64,000 nucleotides of DNA from Symsagittifera roscoffensis (Eukaryota; Xenacoelomorpha; Acoela; Convolutidae): the NCBI RefSeq assembly GCF_963678635.1, contig NC_087064.1, positions 22,304,509-22,368,508 on the forward strand, read 5' to 3'. The notes under the pieces are model-generated. The model did no database searches. It had not been told where the DNA came from and worked only from the letters and a program-made list of their open reading frames with translations. This document shows positions 9,335 to 19,997 of the stretch, one piece after another. Within the stretch, counting starts at the first letter, position 1; the number at the start of each line of letters is the position of its first letter. A program made the position numbers and the translations under genes.

Positions 9335-11841
9335 TCCACTGTTTCTTCTCTCCGAAGTATGGTTAGTTCCGGTGCCTCTTGACCTTTCCCTTGGATCACG
9401 GGCTTGTCATCTGATAGTTTCTCAAGCAACCTCATTAAGTCTTCATCTATTCGGACCGTTCCCTCCTCTACCTGGATGAGATCATAACCTTTTGCCTTGA
9501 GCGTTTCCCTCACGATCTTGGACTTGAGCATTATTCCTATCGGAATCCCTCTGCTTTTCTTCAAGATGGTTTTTTCAAGAGGCTCTTTCGGCAATTCGGG
9601 ATGATCTTCAATCGGTTTGCCTGATTTGTCCAGCCATCTCGTGAGTGGAAGACTGTCGTACGCTTCTTTGTCCATGAAGGAGAAGCCATCTTTGATCTCA
9701 GGTCTGTCCGCCTCTCTTTGTTCTTGCCTCTCGTAGAACTCCGTCTTCTTACTCAAGCTGTCAGCATTTTGATGTTTATCTCGTGTTCTGTGCTCAATTA
9801 TCATGTTGTATCCGTCCAAGCGAACTATCCACCTCCCAATATAGCTCTGGTCCATTGAGTACGTTTTCAGCCAGCTTAGTGCTCGGTTGTCGACTCGCAG
9901 CTTGAAGGGCTCACTGCCTAGGTATGCTCTGTATTTTTCGACAAAGGTGACCACCGCGAACATCTCTGCTTTTGGTGCTCCGTACTTCATTTCTGTGTCA
10001 CTTAGGACCTTGCTCCCGTATGCTATTGGTCTCAAGACTGTCTTCCCATTCCATTCTTGTTCTTGATGGAGAATCCCAGAAATAGCGACTACCGACGCAT
10101 CCGTGTCTAGCACGTACATCCCCTTCTCAGTCGGCATACCCAGTACTGGTGCCTCACACAGCTCTTTCTTTATTCTCTGGAATGACTCTTCTGCCGCGTT
10201 GTTCCACGTGAACTTCTTGCCTTTATGTCTCATTAATTGTTGCATCGGGTATACCTTGTCCGCATAGCCCTTGATGAATTCTCTATAATAGTTGGCGAAA
10301 CCCAGGAAGCTCATCAGCTGGTGCTCCGTCTTCGGTGATTTCCAGGTTAGGACTGCTTCCACGGCGTCTGGATCAGGTCTGATACCGTGCTTATCTACCA
10401 TCCTGCCCAAGTATTTAATCGAGTCCTTGAGTATCTCGCACTTTGATGGTTTACACTTCAGCCCCGATCTTTTCATGCACGCGAACACCTCGTCAAGCCT
10501 CTCAATGTGGTCTTCTAGTGTTGGCGTTGCTATTACCACGTCGTCCACGTAGCACATTACCAGGTTGCCGTACTTCTTCGTCACGCCTATCAACGCGTGT
10601 GCCATCAGCCGCTGAAACGTGGCTGTTGCATTGCAGAGTCCAAACGGCATCCGTTTCCATTGAAACAGACCCAACTCGCAGGCGAACCCTGTCTTGTCCC
10701 TGTCTTGCTTCCTTAATGGTACCTGCCAAAAGGCCGAGGTTACCTGCCAACTTAATGGTACCTGCCAACTTAATGGTACCTGCCAACTTAATGGTACCTG
10801 CCAACTTCGAGAGGCTCTCATCAATTCTAGGTATGGGATAGGCATCCTTCACCGTGACGGAGTTCAGGTATCGAAAGTCACAACAAAACCTTAACTGGTC
10901 GCCTTTCTTTTTGGCCAGCACTACTCCACACGCCCACGGTGACTTGGATGGTTCTATCATGTCATACTCTAGTAACGTTTCGATTTCTTTTCTACACGCG
11001 TCCGATTTGTGTGGGGTCATGCGCCTCGCCCCCTCCCTGTGTGGTACCGCGTTTTCCTCAAGTTCTATTTCATGTTCAACAAAATTACAACACCCGATAT
11101 CCGCCTTATGACTTGAAAAAACCTCCTCGTTCCGCTCTAGTACGTCCTTGATAGCTTCGAGCTGTTCATCTTTCAGTTTGCCCCTTAATGTTCAATCTCC
11201 GGCAGAACCGGTTTATAAGTTTCCATCTCATCTAGTGTGGGTCGCTCTGGAAAGTTCGAACAGCTCGAAAGCCCATCGTCCGTTTCTGACTTAAGTGATT
11301 TGATAAGACCTGAAGAATCTTTTATTCTCTGCAATCGTCTCAAGATACAAAGTTTGTCCCTGTGATTGGGACAATTAACAACTTCATTTTGTTTTGAGTT
11401 TTCAATTGTTTCGTATCGAATTTTAACTGGTAAAGCATATCCCAGCTTCCTCCCTCTCTGTATCGTGATCGGTATATCAAGGGTATTCAACAAGACACTG
11501 ACGCAGAGGCCGCTCTTCGTTATCGAAAATGATCTTCCTAAAACAGCATCGCTTTGACTATTAGGATTTGGAACTATACACACTTGCTTGTTATCGCTTA
11601 GTTCATTATAATTTTTCATCCTCAAGCTTACGATTGCCGCTTCATTAGCTTTTAGCCTCACTCTCCTACTCAAGAATACCGGTGCTTTGTTTTCATTTGC
11701 CATTATTAAATTTACCGGTTTGATTGCGTACCTCCTATCCGGGTTCCGTATCCTGAACATTGCATTATTTAGATCAATCGCTACATCAAAGTTCCTGATG
11801 AAGTCTCTGCCTAAAATAAATTGGTCAGACTCATCTAGGTT
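9335..11841 (-). pseudogene. pol: Gyp-A copy 2: linker, RT and RNase H
   Basis: This piece is directly continuous with the gag-protease frame and is therefore the original 3' half. An open frame from 11,760 to 11,185 covers the linker, then the shared frameshift stop. The RT N-terminal half follows (11,020 onward, 172 codons including frame-shifted tail), then the minisatellite (10,807-10,714). A 513-codon frame (10,845-9,304) holds the RT C-terminal half with YVDD, the thumb/connection, RNase H with its acidic residues, and a charged tail. The loss of RT motif A and the frame change at the array make it inactive. The tail stops at the joint at 9,334, where an integrase would be expected further on. 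Confidence 0.92.
10714..10807. repeat. 18-bp RT-derived minisatellite, shortest array
   Basis: About three Trp-Gln-Val-Pro-Leu-Ser units plus the divergent remnant unit. It is in the module contiguous with gag-protease, which may be the least expanded state. Confidence 0.95.
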
Positions 11842-14800
11842 TTACACTACAAGAAAACTCATCCACAGGTTACGTTCCCCCAGATTGAGCGCTATTATCG
11901 GCGTTCTGCCCAACACGCGCAGGGCCCCTTTGTTCGCAGCCGACAACCGTATTCTCGAATCTATCAAGTCATCTTTGTTGAAGCCGATTCGTTCCCAATC
12001 TTCGATTGGTACGAAACTCAAGACCGCTCCCGTGTCAAGTAATCCACGCAACTGAGTCTTTTTGCCATTTATGTCTAGCACGTGCCCTGTCACGTCTGCT
12101 TCCGTCCCGATGTGCATTGCATCTTCTTCAAGCATGGCACAGTGTCCGATCGATCTTACTTTCAACTCTTCTTTCCCTACATAGATTTGTCCAATTAGGT
12201 CTTCGTCGCATGTTATCATCGTCTTGGTATAGATGTTGATTCCATCTATATTTAGCATCACCTCGTGTGGACCATAAGCTTCAGTGTACCTATTATCAAC
12301 ACGTACCGACTTGCTGCCCCCTCTCGTGAGTAGTGCTCTGATCGCTCTAGAAGTCGTTTGTGGACTTATTCCACTCAAGTAGTCTGCATACACGTCAATG
12401 TGCATTATCGTCTGGTCGCTCGGCTCGCTCAAGTTTCTGGTTACCTCGTGGCCGCCCACTGTGATTATCGACATTATTCTTGCTCCGATTTTCGATATTC
12501 CAAAAGGTTTACCTGTCACCATTTTCACGGTGTTACAATTCCCGGTCTTTGTTGAGCCCGTTCTAGCCTCTGTTATTGAGTTCGATCCGGTTAATGCTTC
12601 GTTAAAATTCTGTCTTTCGATCTCCAACTTTAGTCGTTGCTCTATTTCTTTCGCAGCCAGATCTTGTTTCACTTTGGCAATTGCTTCCGTGGCCGCTTTC
12701 TCATAATTTATCTCTAGAGAGCTTCCGACCGCGGACTCTAACGCACCGCTAACATGTGTAACAGCTTTCACTGTCTTCGTCGGCAATTCGGTGTCCGGTG
12801 CTCCTAAGTTCCTAGATTCAAACTCGTTTTGCCTGTTCCGCTGATTCTGCACCGCCGCTAATGCCAACTTATGTTTGGGGTGATTCTGGTCCTTGACCGC
12901 TTCCCAGAACAAGGGACAATCCATTCTGAAGTGCCCCTCCTGGTTACAGAAGAAGCATCTGGCGCCTATCTTGATGATTAAGCCATTATAGTACTCGTGT
13001 TCCTCCATCTGACTCATATCCTCCTCATCCGGTGCATAACCTAGGCTCTTCATGCCTTGTTTGTACGTTGTGCAGTCAGCCACATGATGATCCGCTGACC
13101 CGCAGTTCGCGCATGATCTGCACTTGTCCTTATCATCTCTAGGTTTGTACCATGATGACCTGTGGGGTTGGCTTCCCCCTTGCGTGTTCCTGTTTTCAGA
13201 ATATGAGTACTTCTTAGGTTTCATCAGCATGTATTCTCTTGATTTCTGTCTCATTTCTTCTGGGGTGGGTGCGCTGTCCTTCGACAATGTGTAGTATGTT
13301 GCTAACATTGTCCTTAAGTCATCACTTTTCACCCCATCAATGAACTTCGAGGCAATGCTAAAGTTCCGTCTGTTTGTCGACTCCTCTGGGTCACTCCTCC
13401 TTCTCAAGCTCTCGAGGTCATCTAGGAACCGATCTATTGACTCGTCGTCCCTCTGCCTTCTCTTTTCAAATCGCATCATCGCTTGGTGACCCTGCATTCC
13501 TGACCCGAATCGATTCAGCAATATCTCGAAGATCTTGTCCGCGGTGTCGCGTTCTTCCTCCTTCTTTGCGACCACGCATTTTAATGCCGTTCCTTCAAAG
13601 TTGCTCAGTATGGCTGTACATGCTTGTCTTTCGTCACTCAAGTTATCTTGCTCTAGATGTAATCTCATCACTTCCACCCAAGTGTCAATGCATCCATCGG
13701 AGTCGTCTTTGAATTCTTTTGGCTTCTTGAATGTCTTTCTTGATTTTCCCTCTCTCCTGTCGCTCGAGTCAGTGTTCCTCGTGGCGAAGGCCTCTAGAGT
13801 CCTGTTCATCATCTCCCAAGTGCTGGCCCATGTCATAGCATCCGGTCCTGTGTTGCTGTTAGCTGTTGAATCTCCCGGACCAGTCGTTGTATTCGACGTT
13901 CCATTCTTCATTATTGTTTTCGCAGCTGTTGGTGCTATGCTTATCGCATCCCTGGTTATGGGCAACGGTGTCGATTGCCGTTTCTTCCTTTGTGGTTCTA
14001 CAAAGTCAACTCTGGTGCCTTGCGTACGATCCGCTGCCGGTCTTTCTTGTGGAGTAGAACCTCTCAAGATTGCATCCAACTTCGCCTGTATTGCACACGA
14101 ACTCTCGGCCTGACTCTTGCTCATTGTGTCCATTCTCCTTTCCAGGCTTCCTAATTGGCTGTTGACATCATCATATCGGTTCTTCAACTGTTGCATGTCT
14201 GTTTTGATGTTCTTTTCTCGTTCTTCATTGGTGGCTTCTACCTTATCTGACATTTCCTTGAGTCTCTCATCTGTTGCCTTAGCTAGGTTAAAATAACTGT
14301 CTAGATACTCGTGCTTGTTGTATCTTATCTCCTTTTTTATCACCTCTCTGTCTTCTTCACTGTGCTTAAGTCTTTTGTCAATCTGATTTAATTTCGCCAA
14401 CAAGTCACCCAGCTCAATGGTAGTCTCTTCATGGTCAGCCGTCGGTCTCTCTTCGGCCGTAGCCTCTGCTTTAGCTTGTTCCTCTCTTGGATTGGCTTCT
14501 GACGTCTTCGTGCTCACTGTCCCAAATGTTCGTGCTCTTTCTGCTTTTGGTTCTTCAGTCACGTTTTCTTTCGTTTTTATTCCTAACATTATTCCCAATT
14601 TTTCCGTAAAAGATGTCCTCTTTACTTGAGAGTCTTCTTTCACCGTTTCTTCGGTGTTGCCTATTGCATCTTCCGCGTCATCTATCGGTGAGAACTCTAT
14701 GGGTTTCTGGTTTGGTTCTTCTGCATTGGGCATTGGAGTTGACTCTGTCGCCATCTTCCCTGTTTCATCCACACTTTGATCGGGTGTCTCTAGATCAATC

Positions 14801-15003
14801 TCGATGGTGGGATCCACTCGCTCCCCTTCCGTGCCCTCTTTCGCCCTGTTCTCCGCTGTACTCCTTGTGCTGACCATGTTAACTGAAAAGTTCTTCTTTG
14901 TTATCTTTGGGCCCGTTGATGTCGTTCCGCGCAGCGATGAATTATATTTCGTGTTTGATCCACTTGACCTTTTTTCGAGCACCGGTACCCTACTCCGCCT
15001 CAT
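11842..15003 (-). CDS. gag: Gyp-A copy 2: gag-protease polyprotein, open over 1,053 codons
   Basis: This is the longest intact frame in the window. From the ATG at 15,003: an acidic Ser/Thr/Glu-rich N-terminus; a coiled-coil-prone charged segment (about residues 200-315); a variable Ser/Thr-rich part; a gag capsid-type domain (about 430-575, with the Trp-Val-Glu-Val-Met and Arg-Phe-Asp/Gly motifs of Ty3/Gypsy gags); CCHC knuckle 1 (CANCGSADHHVADC, about 630-644); CCHC knuckle 2 (CFFCNQEGHFRMDC, about 682-695); and a retropepsin-type protease with Leu-Leu-Asp-Thr-Gly-Ala at about 989. It ends in TAA at 11,842, just before the conserved Leu-Gly-Arg-Asp-Phe segment. Gyp-B has a Glu codon at that point, so the stop truncates the protease. 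Gag and protease share one frame. Expected role: particle formation, RNA packaging and polyprotein cleavage. Confidence 0.9.
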   Translation of the reverse strand: MRRSRVPVLEKRSSGSNTKYNSSLRGTTSTGPKITKKNFSVNMVSTRSTAENRAKEGTEGERVDPTIEIDLETPDQSVDETGKMATESTPMPNAEEPNQKPIEFSPIDDAEDAIGNTEETVKEDSQVKRTSFTEKLGIMLGIKTKENVTEEPKAERARTFGTVSTKTSEANPREEQAKAEATAEERPTADHEETTIELGDLLAKLNQIDKRLKHSEEDREVIKKEIRYNKHEYLDSYFNLAKATDERLKEMSDKVEATNEEREKNIKTDMQQLKNRYDDVNSQLGSLERRMDTMSKSQAESSCAIQAKLDAILRGSTPQERPAADRTQGTRVDFVEPQRKKRQSTPLPITRDAISIAPTAAKTIMKNGTSNTTTGPGDSTANSNTGPDAMTWASTWEMMNRTLEAFATRNTDSSDRREGKSRKTFKKPKEFKDDSDGCIDTWVEVMRLHLEQDNLSDERQACTAILSNFEGTALKCVVAKKEEERDTADKIFEILLNRFGSGMQGHQAMMRFEKRRQRDDESIDRFLDDLESLRRRSDPEESTNRRNFSIASKFIDGVKSDDLRTMLATYYTLSKDSAPTPEEMRQKSREYMLMKPKKYSYSENRNTQGGSQPHRSSWYKPRDDKDKCRSCANCGSADHHVADCTTYKQGMKSLGYAPDEEDMSQMEEHEYYNGLIIKIGARCFFCNQEGHFRMDCPLFWEAVKDQNHPKHKLALAAVQNQRNRQNEFESRNLGAPDTELPTKTVKAVTHVSGALESAVGSSLEINYEKAATEAIAKVKQDLAAKEIEQRLKLEIERQNFNEALTGSNSITEARTGSTKTGNCNTVKMVTGKPFGISKIGARIMSIITVGGHEVTRNLSEPSDQTIMHIDVYADYLSGISPQTTSRAIRALLTRGGSKSVRVDNRYTEAYGPHEVMLNIDGINIYTKTMITCDEDLIGQIYVGKEELKVRSIGHCAMLEEDAMHIGTEADVTGHVLDINGKKTQLRGLLDTGAVLSFVPIEDWERIGFNKDDLIDSRIRLSAANKGALRVLGRTPIIALNLGERNLWMSFLVV

Positions 15004-16505
15004 TATTTCTATTTACAACTGCTTTTATTTACAATTTTATTATATACACGATTCTATTCTAAGAGTAAAAAAAATAATAAAAAATTTTTTGTGGTAACAA
15101 ATTTTGTACAGCGTGTTAAAAACCTTGTTCCAGTTCTCTTTCTAAAACCTTTGAAAAATTTCCCTTAATGTGGTCTCAACCGTACCTATTTCGATTTGTC
15201 TTATTCTGTCTTAAGACACACTTGTTGTAATTTTACTTCAATTTTTATACCGTCCCAAGACTGTTCGTCACTATCACAGTACTCTCCGCTAGTGTCCTAA
15301 GACCCTTGTACCAAGGCCACTGTCCCAAGACTACTGTCCCAAGACTAGTGTCCCAGTCCCAAGGCTAGTGTCCCAAGACTACTGTCCCAAGACTAGTGTC
15401 CCAAGGCTAGTGTCCCAAGACTACTGTCCCAAGACTACTGTCCCAAGACTAGTGTCCCAAGGGTAGTGTCCCAAGACTACTGTCCCAAGACTAGTGTCCC
15501 AAGGCCAGTGTCCCAAGACTACCGTCCCAAGACCAGTGTCCCAAGACCAGTGTCCCAAGGCTAGTGTCCCAAGACTACTGTCCCAAGATCAGTGTCCCAA
15601 GACTAGTGTCCCAAGACCCTTGTCCCAAGACCACTGTCCCAAGACCCTGTCCCAAGACCCTTGTCCCAAGACCACTGTCCCAAGACCCTGTCCCAATACC
15701 ACTGTCCCAAGACCCTTGTCCCAAGACCCTGTCCCAAGACCACTGTCCCAAGACCCTTGTCCCAAGACCCTGTCCCAAGACCCTGTCCCAAGACCCTTGT
15801 CCCAAGACCCTTGTCCCAAGACCACTGTCCCAAGACCCTGTCCCAAGACCACTGTCCCAAGACCCTGTCCCAAGACCACTGTCCCAAGACCCTGTCCACT
15901 GTCCTCGAGACTGTATCAAGACTGTTCTGGTCCAACACTGTCCCAGTACCGCACTGTCCCGAGACTGTCCCCAGACTGCTCTGTCCCAAGACTTCTTCGG
16001 TACTGTCCCAAGACTCGTCACGGAGTGTCTTCCTCGTTGTAGGGTCTTCTTGATTCACAGTACCTTGTACCACCACTCAAGCTCTAGTAAAATTCTCCCA
16101 AAAACCCGCTCTTAAAAGCCAAATGCTGACCCCCCTCTTCTTTTTGGTTATTTCTATTTCAATGTAGGTGCGCAGGTATCTTGTGATCACCTGTTCGTAT
16201 AAAACCAAACACAAATCCTCACCAAAATGCAACAAAATCTAAGTAAGAAAAATAATAAAACAGAAAAATGAGCCCTCCTGAAATTCAGAGGTGACCAATG
16301 TCTACCTCTCGTCCAAAAAAAATGTCTGGTACCTAATTGCCATGCGTTTTCCTCCCCCCAATAGTAATCTTATGGGGTATCACAAAAACTATTTATATTC
16401 GGTCCCCCCTACCAAACCGACCAGCGTACCAATCTTAACTCGAGTTAAATTTTGGATATCCACCTATTATTACCAACGCGTGTTATGGCTACTGTAACTA
16501 AATCA
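15004..16505 (-). other. Gyp-A copy 2: non-coding leader upstream of gag
   Basis: Nearly identical to 4,259-5,759. The gag-proximal 280 bp are AT-rich with A/T runs; the minisatellite spans about 15,291-16,007; the outer 500 bp are unique. The homology between copies ends at about 16,505, where the sequence becomes the C-rich Gyp-B flank. No primer-binding site could be assigned. Confidence 0.7.
15291..16007. repeat. Leader minisatellite, second array
   Basis: Same TGTCCCAAGAC core and same order of spacer types as the array at about 4,546-5,262, offset by 10,745 bp. An internal unit with a single-base variant (CCCAATACC) is at matching places in both arrays. This shows block duplication rather than independent growth. 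Confidence 0.95.
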
Positions 16506-16835
16506 ACGATGTCGATTAATTAGTTACTCTAGTTCCCCCCTTTTTTACAATTTGCAACCGCTCACCTCTAACCTAACCAGCCCCCCTTCTAACCTTCCCC
16601 CTTTCTAGCCCCCCCTTCTTAAGCCTAAAAATTACCTTAAGCGCCGGGTGCTAAACCTCTCAAGAGAAAACCGTAGACCTGTTTCCAGGCCTGCTTAAGT
16701 AAAAACGTTCCTCAAAACTGGGGGATTTCGCTTATCCAATTTTACACTTATCTCCTATAATGTAATGTGGATTCTAACGATACCCGTCCTGCCCAACTTG
16801 AGAACTCGAGAACTGTCAAATCCTTCTTGGCTGCT

Positions 16836-17040
16836 TTCCCACTCGACTGATCACCTGTTCCAGTCCAGTCTTCTATTGGTTCAGCTCAAGTGTTCCTGAA
16901 CCAGTTTCCCACTCGGCCGGTCACCTCTTCCAGTCGAGTCTCCTATTGGTTCAGCTCAGGTACTCCTGAACAACCTTCCCACTCGGCTGGTCACCTCTTC
17001 CAGTCAAGTTTCCTTGTTGTCCAGCTAAGTTCCAAGCTAT
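16836..17040. repeat. Three tandem 70-bp repeats
   Basis: Units start at 16,836, 16,906 and 16,976, each opening TTCCCACTCG and containing a TCACCTSTTCCAGTC-like core. The third decays after about 50 bp. It lies in the LTR-like block of Gyp-B. Confidence 0.9.
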
Positions 17041-18269
17041 CTGAAAACCCTTGACAACGCCCCACACTCGGGCACTTTATTAAGGTTACTGGGTTAAATT
17101 GCTAGGTTGATCGAAACGATCGAACTTGTAAAACAGTATGGGCATACTATTTTAATTAATATAAAGGTTTGATCCAACTGATCTGGTGTCAAAGTCACTG
17201 TCCTTTTTTCGTTTTATGGTTTTTGTTCCTTTTTCTATTCTTTTTTGGTTTTTTGTTTTGCTTTTTGTGTTTTTGCTCGTGTTTTTGTCCCCCTAGTTGC
17301 CCCCCTTTACTCGGTTAGCTAAGCCTCGTTCGGAGAGCGTACCAGGAAATTTTCTCGAGTTTTCTTAAAAAGCTATCACGGTACAACCGGAAGGTTTGCA
17401 CGTTCCTGTCGAACCGTACCACCGGTACTCTAGAATGGGCATTCAGCCCGAAGCTGTCTCAAGTGGGTTTGACTCCGTAGTCATGATGTCGTAAACACCC
17501 AGGAGCGCCATAAAAACACTATGTAACATTCGTCTACTGCAGTCACACATGAGGCTTAAGAAAAATAGGCCCTATAACCATTGGCTCAAGAGTCAGGGAC
17601 ACTATCTCTTGTGTTTTTCCACCTCAAATCAGTCGGAGCCAATTCGGTTCGCTTGTGACATGAGACTACGACCCGCTACTGCTTAAGGCTACTACCAAAA
17701 TATCCCCCCACTCTAGAATTAAGAACGTCCCCATACTTAGGTCTCAAAATACCCAAAATACATGAACGCCGTTAAAAACCGGGTCGGAACAATCCGTTAA
17801 GTTACTTTTTTATTAGACAGTGGAACTTTGATCCATTTCAGATGGATCAACCTAAAACTCGCCTTACCTCAACATAACAATCATAAAACACACTCTAGAA
17901 TTTAAATTTGTACTCACATAGTAGCACGCTCAGGAAGTGGGAAATAATCCAGTCGGTAATTAACTCAAGAATTAAATAACGTAACTAAATGAGTCTAATG
18001 TTTTATAGTTTTAACAATGAGAACGAGTTTATACTCTAGACAATAGTTTTCTTGTGAACCATTAGGACACTCAAGCTGACCACCTTTCCACCGAAGGTTC
18101 ACTCTAGTCCAGTTCCGAATAATACTCCAGTCGCTATAATCCAATTCGAGGGGATGCTCTCGTCTCTGTCACAGATGGGACAGCTCTACTCTCGATTGTT
18201 ATAGTGACGGAAATTGCGAATAGCAATTTCCTACTGCTTTTTCTTACAACTTTCCCGCGTGTGTGTCTC

Positions 18270-18314
18270 AATTGTTCTGAAATTGTTCTGAAATTGTTCT
18301 GAAATTGTTCTGAC
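18270..18314. repeat. 11-bp tandem repeat (AATTGTTCTGA, four units)
   Basis: Four near-perfect units of AATTGTTCTGA lie about 110 bp below the end of Gyp-B pol. A single related word is present in the diverged copy near 39,605, so the expansion is specific to this copy. Confidence 0.85.
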
Positions 18315-18428
18315 TTCTTTTTTCTGATTTTCAGTTATCGCGAGAAAATCGTGCATGACAGGTTCCATTCGAAATTTTGAAAAATTAAATTTCACTCCAA
18401 AATCAAGTGTTTTTTGCTCTTCTCAAGG

Positions 18429-19982
18429 TCAAACTTCCAAATATGACCGACTGGCACAACTGCTTGTCATTCTATCATTTCGTTGAGCCCTTAGGAGATC
18501 CGACAGCCTGTACCTGGCTTTCAAATACGTCTTTACCACGTTCATTTGCCCACTCATTATCTCCGGAGCATGAGCATCGTCCATCAAATTGACACACCAT
18601 ATCTGTTTCAAAGGCGTCGCTTCCTGCACAGATGGTTCCAGATTGGTACGGACGACCGTACCATGTGGCAGCAATCTGGTTGGGCGTTTCGAAACTGCTA
18701 TCAGCTCGAGCTCGTCTGCGCCATTATCTACCACAGTGCCCTCTTCATCTGAGGTGTATCTGTCCCTGTCTGGATCCTGATGCGTTTCTCGGTCCAGCCC
18801 ACGCTGCTTCCAGTCTACCAATAAGGAGTGGATTGCGATCTCTGACATATCGGAATTGGAAGTTGTTTCAGATGTGTTGTCCCAGGACTGGGGCCTCGAG
18901 TCAACACTTGAGTCGACTGATTTCCCAACATCATATTCCAAGTTGTCTGAGATGTTTCTCGACTCCCCGGACAAAACTCTGTCCATCGGTCGCTTCAAAC
19001 CCGAATCCCCGGACAAAATTTTGCCCCTAGGTGGTCTCGGCAACCTCTCCCCGGACAAGTCGTCCTGCACGGGCTCAAAGGTGTCTGACTCCTCAGACGA
19101 GTCGTCCTTGACTGGCTCGAAGGTATCAGACTCCCCGGACATTGTCTCGTCCACGGACAAACAATCTGGGCTCGGCTCGTATTCTTCTTTTGCATCCGTG
19201 AAGTGCACTCTCCTCGTGAAGCTAGGTTTCGACTTGATCCTGACTTCCTCAGTGGTTTGGTTCTGATTCAGTGCTCCATATTCAGTGAACGAAGTTCTCA
19301 ACAAGACCTCCTTCGGGATCGAGCTCACCAGTTGGTTGACTATCGACCTGCAATCCCGTTCAACGCCTCGGCTGCGAACGGACACTGGCCTCTTCTCTGG
19401 TCTCTCGGTGACAGTCAACCGCTGCATGGTCTCCATCCACTCACGATCATGCCTATCCACTTCCCTGTCCAACAAGTCACGGAGCTTTCCCATGACGTCC
19501 GGCGCCACGTTCACCGTCCTGTTCAATAGAGCCATGCTGTTTATACCTAGTCTGGTAAGTTCTTGCTGTACCAAGTATGATCGGAGTAGCAGATCCAACG
19601 GAATGGGCTGGCCTCTGGCTAAAAGCTTTATCCCCGCGGCCGTCTCCACTGGAAGGTCAGGGTGTCCGGGTATAGGATGCCCTGACTTGTTTAACAACCT
19701 AGTAAGTGGCAGTTTGTCGTAGGTTTCTTTGTCCAGTAAGGAAAACCCGTCTTTGATTTCTGAATGGTTAGCCTGTTTATCCTCGAGGCGCTCATAAAAT
19801 TCTGTCTTTTTACTAAGGCTATCTGCGTTCTGATGCTTGTCACGGGTACGGTGCTCTATGATCATGTGGTATCCATCCAGGCGCACGATCCAACGACCAA
19901 TATAACTTTGGTCCATCGAATATGTTTTCAGCCAGGCAAGGGCACGATTATCCACACGTAACTTGAAGGGAGCACTCCCCAA
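18429..19982 (-). pseudogene. pol: Gyp-B: RNase H end and long pol tail
   Basis: This 517-codon frame continues RT-RNase H after the stop at 19,998. It opens with the RNase H Val-Asp-Asn-Arg-Ala-Leu and Ala-Asp-Ser-Leu-Ser-Lys-Lys motifs. A tail then aligns with Gyp-A (Ile-Lys-Asp-Gly-Phe-Ser, Leu-Pro-Leu-Thr-Arg). A region rich in Ser, Asp and Glu follows, with near-repeats of Leu-Ser-Gly-Glu/Asp-Ser (about residues 280-350). The C-terminal Leu-Leu-Arg-Ala-Gln segment loses similarity to anything recognisable in the last 20 residues and ends at 18,429. In this class of element an integrase would be expected beyond here. The abrupt end suggests a deletion joint close to 18,490. Confidence 0.8.
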
Positions 19983-19997
19983 GTAAGCCCTGAATTT

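Larger units (their letters stand above)
5760..11636 (-). repeat. Tandem array of RT-RNase H modules (2.5 units of about 2.3 kb)
   Basis: Unit spans are 9,335-11,636 (2,302 bp), 7,015-9,334 (2,320 bp) and 5,760-7,014 (truncated). The 18-bp length difference between the first two equals one minisatellite unit. Each internal joint fuses the pol tail (after Glu-Thr-Val-Asp) to the post-protease linker (at the Ile-Val-Ser-Leu-Arg segment) out of frame. The identical joint in both modules shows one founding rearrangement followed by amplification. Confidence 0.9.
1..16505 (-). mobile_element. Gyp-A: rearranged Ty3/Gypsy LTR retrotransposon cluster
   Basis: All coding parts lie on the minus strand. 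In coding order they are leader (16,505-15,004), gag-protease (15,003-11,842), linker-RT-RNase H (11,841-9,335), a second RT-RNase H module (9,334-7,015), a truncated third (7,014-5,760), a second leader (5,759-4,259), a second gag-protease (4,258-1,098) and the start of another RT (1,016-1). Family assignment rests on CCHC zinc knuckles, a DTG protease, a YVDD-type RT and an RNase H of Ty3/Gypsy order. No integrase and no confident LTR pair are visible. The 1-5,759 block repeats at about 10,745-16,505 with only about a dozen differences noted by eye. That means a very recent duplication, a tandem or circular intermediate, or an assembly artefact. All copies are defective. Confidence 0.9.
16506..18428 (-). 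other. LTR-like block downstream of Gyp-B pol
   Basis: There is no open frame of note. The block directly follows the end of the Gyp-B pol frame, where a 3' LTR would sit if the integrase had been lost. It contains C-rich runs, three 70-bp tandem repeats (16,836-17,040), T-rich tracts (about 17,195-17,290), repeated ACTCTAG words (for example near 16,523, 17,424, 17,711, 17,891, 18,032 and 18,101) and an 11-bp tandem (18,270-18,314). The part from about 17,490 to 18,400 has diverged relatives at about 28,286-29,050 and 38,936-39,690, which supports a repeated LTR-type unit. I could not fix its ends or find a target-site duplication. Confidence 0.5.

Noticed and set aside
6056-10807. CRISPR-like array from regularly repeated 18-bp units
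   Set aside because: There are no spacers; units are directly adjacent and encode part of RT, and the host is eukaryotic.
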